NCBI GenBank assembly: GCA_021298235.1
Contig: JAJTDX010000028.1
Coordinates: forward strand, 1-24,446
Length of the DNA: 24,446 nucleotides
DNA from: Cryomorphaceae bacterium
GTDB taxonomy: Bacteria > Bacteroidota > Bacteroidia > Flavobacteriales > Crocinitomicaceae
Direction of reading: 5' to 3'
The notes below the pieces were generated by a model. That model did not search any database. It saw only the letters and a list, made by a program, of their open reading frames with translations, and was not told the origin of the DNA. This document shows, piece by piece, positions 1-7,783 of the stretch (position 1 is its first letter; every line of letters begins with the position of its first letter). A program made the translations under genes and the position numbers.

Positions 1-114
1 AAAATGGTTCAAATCTGGTGTCGGTAGAGAATTCATTAATAATCATTTACGATGATCATTACGAAGGGTTCATATCCGCCGCGGCGGACACGAGTTCAAC
101 TCTCGTCCTCGCTA
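1..114 (+). ncRNA. 3' end of a tRNA-like RNA (tmRNA or tRNA-derived), 5' part outside window
   Basis: Positions 90-106 form a perfect T-arm: a 5-bp stem (ACGAG/CTCGT) around the 7-base loop TTCAACT. It is followed by a 7-base acceptor-like strand (107-113) and a discriminator A at 114. The CGGAC just before the T-stem and the TTCAACT loop resemble the 3' end of tmRNA (ssrA). A GC-rich palindrome (75-88) sits immediately upstream. No matching 5' acceptor strand (AGCGAGG) lies within bases 1-74, so a complete class I or class II tRNA does not fit. The expected acceptor lacks the U that would make the G-U pair used for alanylation of tmRNA. A tRNA 3' end left by integration is an alternative. 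Bases 115-224 show no feature I can support. Confidence 0.35.
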
Positions 115-224
115 TTAGGAAATTCGTTCATTTGGAAGGCTTTTTCTTTCTACAATCCATTTGTTGCTTGATTAATTGAAAAAAAATAAATAGCTTCATC
201 CTCATAATCATTAAACACATTTTT

Positions 225-689
225 ATGGGACTTCTATCCAATTTTTTTGATCGTTTCAATGCATCAGATTTTGATATTCAACCTAATCAAAAGGTAAAAA
301 CAGTTCAGCAGGAATTCAAAGAGAATTTTGGGTTAACACTTCGGATTTACAAAGGCAAACAATTGGCGGATCCTGAGCTTACATTTGCTCAATTGGACCA
401 TCGTACAAGTAAAAAAGTAAATTGGAATTCTGATGATCTGAGGATTAAAGCCAACATGACGATTGCTCAAGTTGAGAAGATGATCGATGAGAATTTTGGC
501 TTAACAGTTCAGGTGGCGAATGAATTTGACACATACAATGTTGGCAATCATTATACATTAGGACAGGCTTCACGCAAGGAAGACCTTGAGGATTGGTGTA
601 AAAAAGAAGGGTACGCCAATAGTGCAGAATACCTTAAAAAAGAGGGTGTTTCCTCATGGGATGAGTGGTACGCGAAAAATAAAAAATAA
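225..689 (+). CDS. hypothetical protein with an internal duplication
   Basis: A 154-residue soluble protein with no signal peptide or membrane segment; I do not recognise a named family with confidence. Two copies of one module can be aligned by eye. Residues of roughly 23-58 contain TVQQEFKENFGLTLRIYKG and those of roughly 78-115 contain MTIAQVEKMIDENFGLTVQV. Both share T-[VI]-x-Q, an acidic or amphipathic helix, ENFGLT, a beta-like strand and a closing [TL]-[FL]-[AG]-Q. The C-terminal ~40 residues are helical and charged (DLEDWCKKEGYANSAEYLKKEG) and end in a Trp-rich tail. It is the first of three closely spaced small plus-strand genes (gaps of 11 and 12 bases) that could be co-transcribed. 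A role in binding or assembly is only a guess. Confidence 0.8.
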   Translation: MGLLSNFFDRFNASDFDIQPNQKVKTVQQEFKENFGLTLRIYKGKQLADPELTFAQLDHRTSKKVNWNSDDLRIKANMTIAQVEKMIDENFGLTVQVANEFDTYNVGNHYTLGQASRKEDLEDWCKKEGYANSAEYLKKEGVSSWDEWYAKNKK

Positions 690-700
690 GCAATATTTAA

Positions 701-874
701 ATGTTTGGTTTTAAAAGAGGATTGGGTTTTTCATTTTCTTGGAAAAGGCTTTTGGGTCTTTCAGGCTTCAGAAGTTCGGTTGCTCAGAAGACCGGAATAC
801 CAACCACAAGGGGAGGTGTAGAACGAAAAATCGGACGTTGGTTTTTAAACTTGTTTTTTGGTCGTAAAAAATAA
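701..874 (+). CDS. small basic hypothetical protein, 57 aa
   Basis: An open frame of 57 codons starts at the ATG at 701 and stops at TAA 872-874. The product is strongly basic and begins MFGFKRGLGFSFSWKRLLGL. Its middle motif, AQKTGIPTTRGGVERKIG, resembles small basic Bacteroidota proteins of the SWKR...KTGIPT..G..RK type that I recall as uncharacterised. It fills the space between two small genes on the same strand, 11 bases after one and 12 before the next, which supports it as coding. There is no signal peptide and no clear membrane helix. Function is unknown; nucleic-acid binding is possible from its charge but unproven. Confidence 0.6.
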   Translation: MFGFKRGLGFSFSWKRLLGLSGFRSSVAQKTGIPTTRGGVERKIGRWFLNLFFGRKK

Positions 875-886
875 AACTCCGAGTAA

Positions 887-1078
887 ATGAGCACAAAAAG
901 AAGGTTGTTTTCAAGAAAACGTGTGGATGATGAAAACTACGAGCACGATGCCGAATTACAAAGAGATTTAGATAGGTTTGGAATGAAACTTATTAAGTCT
1001 GTCGGTGTGGTCGGAATCATCCTAGGTTTACTAATTCTGATCGCATTTTGGGTATGGGTTATCAGATGGCTCTACTAG
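887..1078 (+). CDS. small single-pass membrane protein
   Basis: A 63-residue protein with a basic N-terminus (STKRRLFSRKR), an acidic central stretch (residues ~14-31) and one hydrophobic helix at residues ~39-62 (GVVGIILGLLILIAFWVWVI). It ends with RWLY, so it looks tail-anchored with a cytoplasmic head. No family is recognised. It follows the 57-codon gene by 12 bases and is convergent with the M3 peptidase gene, leaving only 20 bases between stops. No hairpin terminator is visible in that gap. Confidence 0.7.
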   Translation: MSTKRRLFSRKRVDDENYEHDAELQRDLDRFGMKLIKSVGVVGIILGLLILIAFWVWVIRWLY

Positions 1079-1098
1079 GTGTGGTGATTTAAGTACGA

Positions 1099-2802
1099 CT
1101 AATTCAATTTTTCACGTATAAATTCTGCGAGGCGACTCAAATGTGCCTCGGAAAAATCGAAATTTATCCCTGCGGTCTGATAGATCTTAGGGATAGATTT
1201 TGTATAGCCGAGTGCGAGAGCAGATATATAGTTTGACAGCGCATTTTCCTTATTTGTGAGGCTATTCATCCAAATTCCAAGCGCACCAAGTTGAGCGATG
1301 CCGTACTCAATATAGTAGAAGGGCACCTCATAGAGATGCAACTGCCTTTGCCATGAGTTGGCTTGAACGTTTTCGAATCCCGTCCAGTCGGTCAGTCCTG
1401 TTCCGTAAGCTTTTGATAGTGATACCCATTTTTCATTTCGTTCCTGAACTGAATGATCTGGATGTTCGTAAATCCAATGCTGAAACTCGTCAATTTGAGC
1501 TATCCAGGGTAGGATTTTTAGAATAGACTCCATTTGTTCTGATTTAGCGCGATGAAAATCGTCAGAATTGGCATAAAACTCGTCCCAATGCTCCATCGTA
1601 AGAAGTTCCATCGTCATAGAGGCTAATTCAGCAACTTCAGATGGGAGATTTTTAAAGCCGGTAAGCTTCAGATCTCTACTAAGGAATGAATGAATTGCAT
1701 GTCCGCCCTCATGAACCATCGTAACAAGGTCGCGTTGCGAACCAACTGCATTCATAAAAATGAAAGGAACTCCAATTTCATACAGTGGATAATTGTATCC
1801 TCCAGGTGCTTTTCCCTCTTTGGAGTCTAGATCCAAGTGACCCATTTCATTCATAGTCAGAATGCACTCTGAGAAATACGGATCGATCTTATTAAACATC
1901 CGAATTGTTCCCTCTAGGAGTTCTTTCCCATTTTGAAAAGGTTTTAAAGGTGCTTTTCCCTCAGGGTCAACTTCCAGATCCCAAGGTTTAAACTTTTCTT
2001 TTCCAAGTAACAGCAGCTTTTTTTGTTGAATTTCACGTACCAAAGGGACAATCACTTTTTTGATTGCCTCATGAAATGCAAAACAGTCTTCTTTTGAATA
2101 ATCGAATCGATTTAAGGCAACAAACTTGTAATCCCTATAATTTTTAAATCCGGCATTCTGCGCGATCTGGTGACGTAAAGCAATCAACTCCGAATACAAA
2201 TCTTGTAAGGCTTGCGTGTCCTGCATTCTTCGTTCGGACATTTTTTCAAAGATTTCTTTTCTGAGACTTTCATTTTGTTCTTTCAATAAGGATGATGCCT
2301 TCTGCATGGTTAGCTGTTCGCCAGCATGCTCAATGGTCTGAGCCGCAGATACTGCTCCATACTGTTGGCTTTTCTCGCTTACTGAAGCTTCCAGAGGAAT
2401 GTTCTTTTCGTTGAACAGTTCAATTGATGTCACAACCGCACGCAGATAGATATCATAGCCTTCCATGTGTTGATGTTCCTTGAAAAAGGAGCTCGAGTAC
2501 AATTTTCTATTTAGTTGGTCTTCGAATGGTGCGATTTCAGGTTGTATTTGGGTAACAAAAAAAGTATAGGATGCGGTTAACTCTTCTTTTCGGGTATCTA
2601 TTGTCATTCGTATGTATCGCCACGCTGCATCTTCCTCTAGAACAGCGTCCAACTCGCTTCGATTCTCAAGCCACCTTTCAAATTCATCTTTTGTTTCAAT
2701 TTTTCTAGACAACAGTTCCTCGTAATAGGGCTTAATAACTTCCCATGAATCTATAACCAAGTTATTCGAGATGTATTTGCGTGGCAATCTTTCAATTTTC
2801 AT
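1099..2802 (-). CDS. M3 family oligoendopeptidase (zinc metallopeptidase)
   Basis: A 567-residue cytosolic thermolysin-like (gluzincin) peptidase of family M3 (PepF/thimet class), the usual length for the Bacteroidota form. The zinc motif HEGGH is at residues 364-368, inside TMVHEGGHAIHSFLS. About 27 residues later the segment LPSEVAELASMTMELL supplies the third ligand Glu. The family cleaves short peptides of roughly 6-18 residues left by larger proteases. The start is set at the ATG at 2802 (MKIERLPRKYI), a typical family N-terminus. An in-frame ATG 42 bases further up (2844) would put the first codons inside the T-tract and hairpin of a terminator, so I reject it. No signal peptide is present. 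The gene lies just downstream of the DUF5606 gene on the same strand, behind its terminator. Confidence 0.93.
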   Translation of the reverse strand: MKIERLPRKYISNNLVIDSWEVIKPYYEELLSRKIETKDEFERWLENRSELDAVLEEDAAWRYIRMTIDTRKEELTASYTFFVTQIQPEIAPFEDQLNRKLYSSSFFKEHQHMEGYDIYLRAVVTSIELFNEKNIPLEASVSEKSQQYGAVSAAQTIEHAGEQLTMQKASSLLKEQNESLRKEIFEKMSERRMQDTQALQDLYSELIALRHQIAQNAGFKNYRDYKFVALNRFDYSKEDCFAFHEAIKKVIVPLVREIQQKKLLLLGKEKFKPWDLEVDPEGKAPLKPFQNGKELLEGTIRMFNKIDPYFSECILTMNEMGHLDLDSKEGKAPGGYNYPLYEIGVPFIFMNAVGSQRDLVTMVHEGGHAIHSFLSRDLKLTGFKNLPSEVAELASMTMELLTMEHWDEFYANSDDFHRAKSEQMESILKILPWIAQIDEFQHWIYEHPDHSVQERNEKWVSLSKAYGTGLTDWTGFENVQANSWQRQLHLYEVPFYYIEYGIAQLGALGIWMNSLTNKENALSNYISALALGYTKSIPKIYQTAGINFDFSEAHLSRLAEFIREKLN

Positions 2803-2812
2803 TTTTTCGAGT

Positions 2813-2841
2813 AAAAAAAAAGTCGGTTTAATCCCGACTTT
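2813..2841 (-). terminator. rho-independent terminator after the DUF5606 gene
   Basis: On the minus strand an 8-bp perfect stem (AAAGTCGG/CCGACTTT, 2819-2841) with a 7-base loop runs straight into a run of nine Ts. It lies about 20 bases beyond the stop of the DUF5606 gene and 11 bases before the M3 start, so it should separate the two transcription units at least partly. Confidence 0.85.
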
Positions 2842-2861
2842 CAAATTTGAGTTAACGTGAT

Positions 2862-3425
2862 TTATTTTCCTCTGCTAGAGCCGGTTTTTACAGCTGAAAC
2901 TTTTTTTGAAGCGGCTGGCTTTGCAGCTTTGTTCTTGTCAGTGGTCGCTTTAGCTTTGGGAGCTGCTTTCTTGGTGGTTGATGATTTCTCCTCTTTGGAA
3001 GCTTTCTTGGTAGTTTTTTCCTCTTGGACATCCTCTGTGGCCTCAGATTTCAGGTTTCCTGTGCTATGCAATAAATTATACCATTGAAACAATTTTTTTA
3101 TGTCCGAAGAATAGACACGCTCCTTGTCATAATTTGGTATGATTTCAAGAATATATTTTTGTAAAACACTTTGGTCTTCTTTGTGTGAAATACATTCTTT
3201 GCCACCCTCCTTTTTGTAGATTTCTTCAAAAATCTCCTTCAGAGGTTTGTCTTCATCATAGGTGTAAATGCTTATGTCCTCCAATGCGGAAATGCGATCA
3301 GAAGCGTAAGCTGGAAATCGTTTTTTATCTAATAGAGATTCTACGATTACGCTGTTTTTTCCTTGAGTTACAACTTTGAAAAGACCCGGTTTTCCGGAGA
3401 TGGCAATAATACCTGATAAGTTCAT
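2862..3425 (-). CDS. DUF5606 domain protein with Lys/Ala-rich tail
   Basis: A 187-residue protein. The N-terminal domain (residues ~1-75) begins MNLSGIIAISGKPGLFKVV and continues through RFPAYASDRISALEDISIYT, which I recognise as the Bacteroidota domain DUF5606. A helical segment (~80-130) follows. The last ~55 residues are a low-complexity tail of Lys, Ala, Thr, Ser and Glu, like disordered nucleic-acid-binding tails of histone H1 type. The start is set at the ATG at 3425 because the upstream in-frame extension (26 codons) does not look like the family and the domain begins right at this Met. The molecular function of DUF5606 is not known to me; the tail suggests contact with RNA or DNA, an inference only. 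Confidence 0.88.
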   Translation of the reverse strand: MNLSGIIAISGKPGLFKVVTQGKNSVIVESLLDKKRFPAYASDRISALEDISIYTYDEDKPLKEIFEEIYKKEGGKECISHKEDQSVLQKYILEIIPNYDKERVYSSDIKKLFQWYNLLHSTGNLKSEATEDVQEEKTTKKASKEEKSSTTKKAAPKAKATTDKNKAAKPAASKKVSAVKTGSSRGK

Positions 3426-3468
3426 TTGAAAAAATTTGAGTTCAAAAATATAAATTCTTGAGGTATAA

Positions 3469-6021
3469 TTACATTTTGATGAATTTAGAATGCCAAATTT
3501 CACCCTTTACAAGAACTTCTATGTAGTATACGCCTTGTTCTAGATGACTTATTTCCCAGTCCTCGGTATTTGAACTATTAACGAATACTTTTTTACCTGC
3601 GGCATCAAAAAATCGAATTTCATCTGTTAATTCCGGAAGATTCACTCGAATTATACTGTGTGCTGGATTTGGATAAAGTAAAAGAATTTTCTCGTTTTCC
3701 TCCAATCCCATAATTACGGTATAAGGTTCTGTTTCGGAGATACATCCTTCTTGACTTACGCTGTAACATGTATATGTGCCGTAAGGCGGTGAAATTACAA
3801 GTGTAGAGCTCGTTGCACCAGGAATATCCACTCCATTAAGAGTCCATTGGTAGTTTGAAAAAGAGGAGGTAACGAGTGTATTTCCAATCTGAGTAATAGG
3901 AAGAATTGGCTGTCCCTCCAATTGAATGACAGTGAAAGTGTCGGTTCGTGCCGAGCATCCTTTTTGATTGTACACGGTTGCCCAATATTCACCAGGCGAA
4001 GCAATGAGTGCAGTCGTTCCAATGCTGTCATTTGACCAATAAGCTGTGGTCAAATTATCTGTGGAGCTTGCTGATAGTGGGATTGGGGTTGCACACATTC
4101 CCGTATCACCGTTAACAGTGGCTGTAAACTCATTGGTAAGTAGGAGGTTTAGTGCGTGGGGTTTACCAAATCCGTAGGAATTGTTTGGAACAACTCCGGT
4201 GTATTGGTCTGTAAAAGCTGTGTTAATCAGGTCATTTTTGAATGTGGAAAAACTTGCTTTTCCGCATTTTTCAAGGTAGAGTGCTGCTATTCCTGCTACG
4301 ACAGGCGAAGCCATGGAGGTCCCTCCGTTTCTTAAGTGATATCCACCATTGTCGAGCACATTGTTGTATGAAGAATTGTTCACCATCCACATAGGAGCCG
4401 CACCAAAGCTCAAATCTCCTGTAGCAGTGACGTCTGGCTTTATTACGTTGTGCCTGTTCGGCCCCTTACTCGAGTTTAAACTCAATTTTCCAGATGGTAC
4501 CAAATCGGTAAATCCGTTAAAGAAATTTCCATTTTTGTCAATGTATGATATCCTGTTTTTAACATTTCCTACTGAGATTACTTTTTCAGAGCAATTCCAT
4601 GATGAGACAATTGTTTGAAGGGTGTCCGGCATCATGTAATTGAATATAGGCGGATATTGTGTAAATGAAGGCAAGATGCTTACCATGTCATTCAACTGAA
4701 GGAATGTACTTCCTGTCCACGCATCGAAGCTTCCTGATCCGGTTACCTTCAATGAGTAATAATAGAAGGTAGTATCCACGTTAGAAAAGAAATACTGAAT
4801 GTGAAGGTTTTGGTCGATATACTCTGGATAGATTTCCACCGTTGCGATTCTGTTTCCATTGTTCCAAAGAGTGTCATAAATAACACCATCAATTCCCGTA
4901 TTCGCTGCTCTGTAGTCGGTAACAGCACGTTCCGCAAAGTCACCGAAAGATTTGTTTGCCCCAAGTGCGTATTCCCAATTAGCTTGTGATGAATCAGTCC
5001 AAAGATCCATGTATATGGTATTGGCTCCAAGCTGACTTGAGGGATTCGACAACATCCAAACAAAGGAGGTGTCAGCATCTATTTCACCTCTGACATGATA
5101 TTTTCCCCATTGTCCGGAATTTCCTGCTGCACATACAACGACTCTTCCATTTTTAGAAGTTAGCAGTTCTTCGATATACTCTGATGCAGGATCGTTCCCA
5201 TCGTGACTACCTAAGTATGTTCCTAAGCTAAGATTTACCACAGCTGGCTTACCAAGGGAATCCGCTACTTTAAAAATATAGTCACAAGCATCTGCAATGG
5301 AAAGGGTCCAGTTCTGGAGGTTAAAATTTGTCTCAACCACGATCAGATCAGCATCAGGTGCAAATCCTTTGTTGGTGCCATTTGCAAGACCATTTCCTGT
5401 AGCCATTCCGGTTACGGTTGTTCCATGGGCAGTCGAGTTTTCAGTACTCGTACAAATTCCGGCATTAATGGCGGCACTGTCCCAAACAATTCCATAATAG
5501 TAGGGGGGAGGAACAAAACCTCCTAGATTTGTAGAATGATCCCAATATCTTAAAACTCTTGTTTTTCCATTGGGGAGTTTGAAATCAGGGTGCGACCAAT
5601 CAAGTCCCTGATCAACAATTCCAACGATTACTCCTTTGCCTGTGTATGAAGATGACAATCCGTTCGTGCCTTCATGTACCTCACGCGCATGGTGTCGAAC
5701 GACTGCTGAATCAGCTAAAGTCATAGGAGGAGCAAACTCAAAATAAAATCTTTTGAGCTCCCCAGATTTCGTCTTTTCGTCGATCCAAGTAGGGGTGCAG
5801 CTGATAAAAATCCAATTTGAGCTGGCGTATTTTTCTGCGATCTTTTCACGTGCTAAAAGTATTCTGGTACTACTATCGTTAGGTACGCAAAATGTTGTTA
5901 CCTGATTAGGTTGTTCGGTGAAATACTTCTCAAAACCAAATCTTGACGTCTGTGCTATGAGTTTGGTTCGAGAAAAAAAGATGACTAAAAAAAGTAACCA
6001 GAATATGGATTGTCGTTTCAT
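3469..6021 (-). CDS. secreted S8 (subtilisin-like) peptidase with T9SS type A sorting domain
   Basis: An 850-residue serine protease. A signal peptide covers residues 1-24 (MKRQSIFWLLFLVIFFSR...LIAQ). The subtilase triad is Asp137 (VGIVDQGLDWSHPDF), His199 (TAHGTTVTGMATG) and Ser569 (NGGTSMASPVVAGIA), with the AAGNSG oxyanion segment between. The ~370 residues between His and Ser are longer than in subtilisin and hold an inserted beta-rich region. After the catalytic domain come Ig/PKD-like stretches and, over the last ~75 residues, a T9SS type A sorting domain (LLLYPNPAHSIIRV, then FFDAAGKKVF, and LEQGVYYIEV...KFIKM at the end). The protein should cross the inner membrane by Sec and be exported or anchored by T9SS. 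The start at 6021 is chosen because it gives a clean signal peptide. It is divergent from a second S8 gene. Confidence 0.93.
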   Translation of the reverse strand: MKRQSIFWLLFLVIFFSRTKLIAQTSRFGFEKYFTEQPNQVTTFCVPNDSSTRILLAREKIAEKYASSNWIFISCTPTWIDEKTKSGELKRFYFEFAPPMTLADSAVVRHHAREVHEGTNGLSSSYTGKGVIVGIVDQGLDWSHPDFKLPNGKTRVLRYWDHSTNLGGFVPPPYYYGIVWDSAAINAGICTSTENSTAHGTTVTGMATGNGLANGTNKGFAPDADLIVVETNFNLQNWTLSIADACDYIFKVADSLGKPAVVNLSLGTYLGSHDGNDPASEYIEELLTSKNGRVVVCAAGNSGQWGKYHVRGEIDADTSFVWMLSNPSSQLGANTIYMDLWTDSSQANWEYALGANKSFGDFAERAVTDYRAANTGIDGVIYDTLWNNGNRIATVEIYPEYIDQNLHIQYFFSNVDTTFYYYSLKVTGSGSFDAWTGSTFLQLNDMVSILPSFTQYPPIFNYMMPDTLQTIVSSWNCSEKVISVGNVKNRISYIDKNGNFFNGFTDLVPSGKLSLNSSKGPNRHNVIKPDVTATGDLSFGAAPMWMVNNSSYNNVLDNGGYHLRNGGTSMASPVVAGIAALYLEKCGKASFSTFKNDLINTAFTDQYTGVVPNNSYGFGKPHALNLLLTNEFTATVNGDTGMCATPIPLSASSTDNLTTAYWSNDSIGTTALIASPGEYWATVYNQKGCSARTDTFTVIQLEGQPILPITQIGNTLVTSSFSNYQWTLNGVDIPGATSSTLVISPPYGTYTCYSVSQEGCISETEPYTVIMGLEENEKILLLYPNPAHSIIRVNLPELTDEIRFFDAAGKKVFVNSSNTEDWEISHLEQGVYYIEVLVKGEIWHSKFIKM

Positions 6022-6135
6022 GATATACTTTGTAAGACCATACATGTAATGTAAAGATAGTGTATAACTGCGGTTTTTAAGGTGATACATTCAAAGTTTA
6101 TTTCTAAATTCGAAACGTTAACAGAAAAAGATCAA

Positions 6136-7725
6136 ATGAAAAATTTTAAAAGATTCCTATCCCTTTTCGCATTTCTAATTGGGATATCAAGTTTCGCTCA
6201 GTCACAGGACAGCGAAATTCTCAATTGGTACAATGGAAAAGGGCCCGGCATGGAGACAGAGGCGGCCTACAAACTATTGAAGAGTAAAAAGTCAAGTACA
6301 GTGGTGGTGGCTGTGATCGACTCCGGAGTTGACATTGAGCATGAGGACCTTAAGGGAAAGATTTGGACCAATACGGATGAAATCCCCGGAAATAAAATAG
6401 ATGACGATAAGAACGGATATGTAGATGATTACTACGGTTGGAATTTCTTGGGGAATTCCAAAGGCGAAAATTTGAATGAAGCATGCCTAGAAAAAACACG
6501 TATACTAAAGGCGCTGGCTAAAAAGTTTGAGGATGTTGATCCTGCCAACCTGTCTGAAAAAGAAAAAGAGGAATATGCCTTGTATGAAAAAGTGAATACT
6601 GAAGTTCAGTCTGAAATGGAAATGTACTCATCTTATCTTGGTCAGATCGACATGGTAAACATGATGATCGATCAGGTGCCCTCAATTGTTGGGAACGCTA
6701 TCGGAAAGACGAATTACACCATTAAGGATCTCGAAAAATGGAAGCCCGCGGATGAGCAGATGCAGCAATTAAAGGATTTTGCCATGGCGATAGCAACCGG
6801 AGAGCTTACTAAAGAGGTTATGGCTGAGCAGAAAGAAACGATTGAACGAATGGTTAATTTTAACTTGAATTTAGAGTATGATGACCGCGCGTTGATTGGC
6901 GATGATCCATCAAACATCAATGATCGAAATTATGGAAATCCCGATGTGGAAGGTCCTGATGCTCTTCACGGAACACATGTGAGTGGTATAATCGCTGCTG
7001 TACGTGGAAATGGACTAGGAGGCGATGGTGTAGCAGAAAATGTGCTAATTATGCCGGTGCGTGCGGTTCCTAATGGCGATGAGCATGATAAAGACATTGC
7101 GCTCGCAATACGCTATGCAGTTGACAATGGGGCTCAGGTAATTAATATGTCCTTTGGAAAAGGGTATTCTCCAATGGCAAAAGATGTTCATGAGGCATTC
7201 AAATATGCTGATTCAAAAGGAGTTTTACTAGTACATGCTGCGGGAAATGACAGCAAGGATGTTGATGTTGAAAAGAGTTTTCCTACATCTATGTATGAGT
7301 TTCAGACTCAGCCTTTGGACCACTTTTTAACTATCGGTGCTTCGACAAGGTTTGCGAAAGAAAAACTTGCGGCAGATTTTTCAAACTTTGGAAAGACCAA
7401 AGTAGATGTATTTGCTCCAGGATATGAAATCTTCAATACTGTTCCGCAAAGCGCATATAAAAAACTCCAAGGAACGTCTATGGCAGCTCCTATGGTTGCC
7501 GGTGTTGCAGCAATGCTAAAGAGTTATTTTCCTTCTTTGTCAATGAAGGAAATCAAGGAGGTTATTTTGAAATCAGCGAAGCCTTACAAAGGAACGAAAC
7601 AGATTAAACCGGGAACAGAAGATTTGGTAGATTTTGCAACCTTATCTGTTACAGGAAGTGTGGTGAATGTAAAGAATGCTGTGACTATGTGTATGGCACT
7701 GGAGAAATCCAAGTCATCAAAATAA
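6136..7725 (+). CDS. S8 family serine peptidase with an insertion between Asp and His
   Basis: A 529-residue secreted or periplasmic subtilase. The signal peptide spans residues 1-22 (MKNFKRFLSLFAFLIGISSF, AQ). The triad is Asp62 (VVAVIDSGVDIEHEDL), His278 (ALHGTHVSGIIAAVRG) and Ser448 (LQGTSMAAPMVAGVAA), with HAAGNDS before Ser. The Asp-His distance of 216 residues is about 150 longer than in subtilisin. The insertion is helical and charged (CLEKTRILKALAKKFED through EQKETIERMVNF). I recognise this architecture from other Bacteroidota subtilases. There is no T9SS tail, so it probably stays in the periplasm or is lost from the cell by another route. The start at 6136 is taken because the signal peptide begins there; an in-frame ATG at 6082 adds 18 non-signal residues. 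A terminator follows the stop. Confidence 0.92.
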   Translation: MKNFKRFLSLFAFLIGISSFAQSQDSEILNWYNGKGPGMETEAAYKLLKSKKSSTVVVAVIDSGVDIEHEDLKGKIWTNTDEIPGNKIDDDKNGYVDDYYGWNFLGNSKGENLNEACLEKTRILKALAKKFEDVDPANLSEKEKEEYALYEKVNTEVQSEMEMYSSYLGQIDMVNMMIDQVPSIVGNAIGKTNYTIKDLEKWKPADEQMQQLKDFAMAIATGELTKEVMAEQKETIERMVNFNLNLEYDDRALIGDDPSNINDRNYGNPDVEGPDALHGTHVSGIIAAVRGNGLGGDGVAENVLIMPVRAVPNGDEHDKDIALAIRYAVDNGAQVINMSFGKGYSPMAKDVHEAFKYADSKGVLLVHAAGNDSKDVDVEKSFPTSMYEFQTQPLDHFLTIGASTRFAKEKLAADFSNFGKTKVDVFAPGYEIFNTVPQSAYKKLQGTSMAAPMVAGVAAMLKSYFPSLSMKEIKEVILKSAKPYKGTKQIKPGTEDLVDFATLSVTGSVVNVKNAVTMCMALEKSKSSK

Positions 7726-7743
7726 TGAATGAAGTATAATTTC

Positions 7744-7771
7744 AAGGCTGTCCCTCGGGATGGCCTTTTTT
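7744..7771 (+). terminator. rho-independent terminator after the second S8 peptidase
   Basis: An 11-bp stem with two G-T wobbles (AAGGCTGTCCC/GGGATGGCCTT) and a tight loop is followed by TTTTTT. It begins 19 bases after the peptidase stop. A possible ATG at 7760 lies in the 3' arm of this hairpin, which argues against using it as the start of the next gene. Confidence 0.85.
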
Positions 7772-7783
7772 ATTTTTGTCAAA

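Noticed and set aside
2803..2844. An upstream ATG (2844) that would extend the M3 peptidase by 14 residues.
   Set aside because: The extension is encoded by the terminator hairpin and T-run of the preceding gene, and the family starts at MKIERLPR.
4749..5078. A 109-codon minus-strand frame overlapping the T9SS-exported S8 peptidase gene.
   Set aside because: It is out of frame within a long, well-supported protease gene on the same strand and shows no domain.
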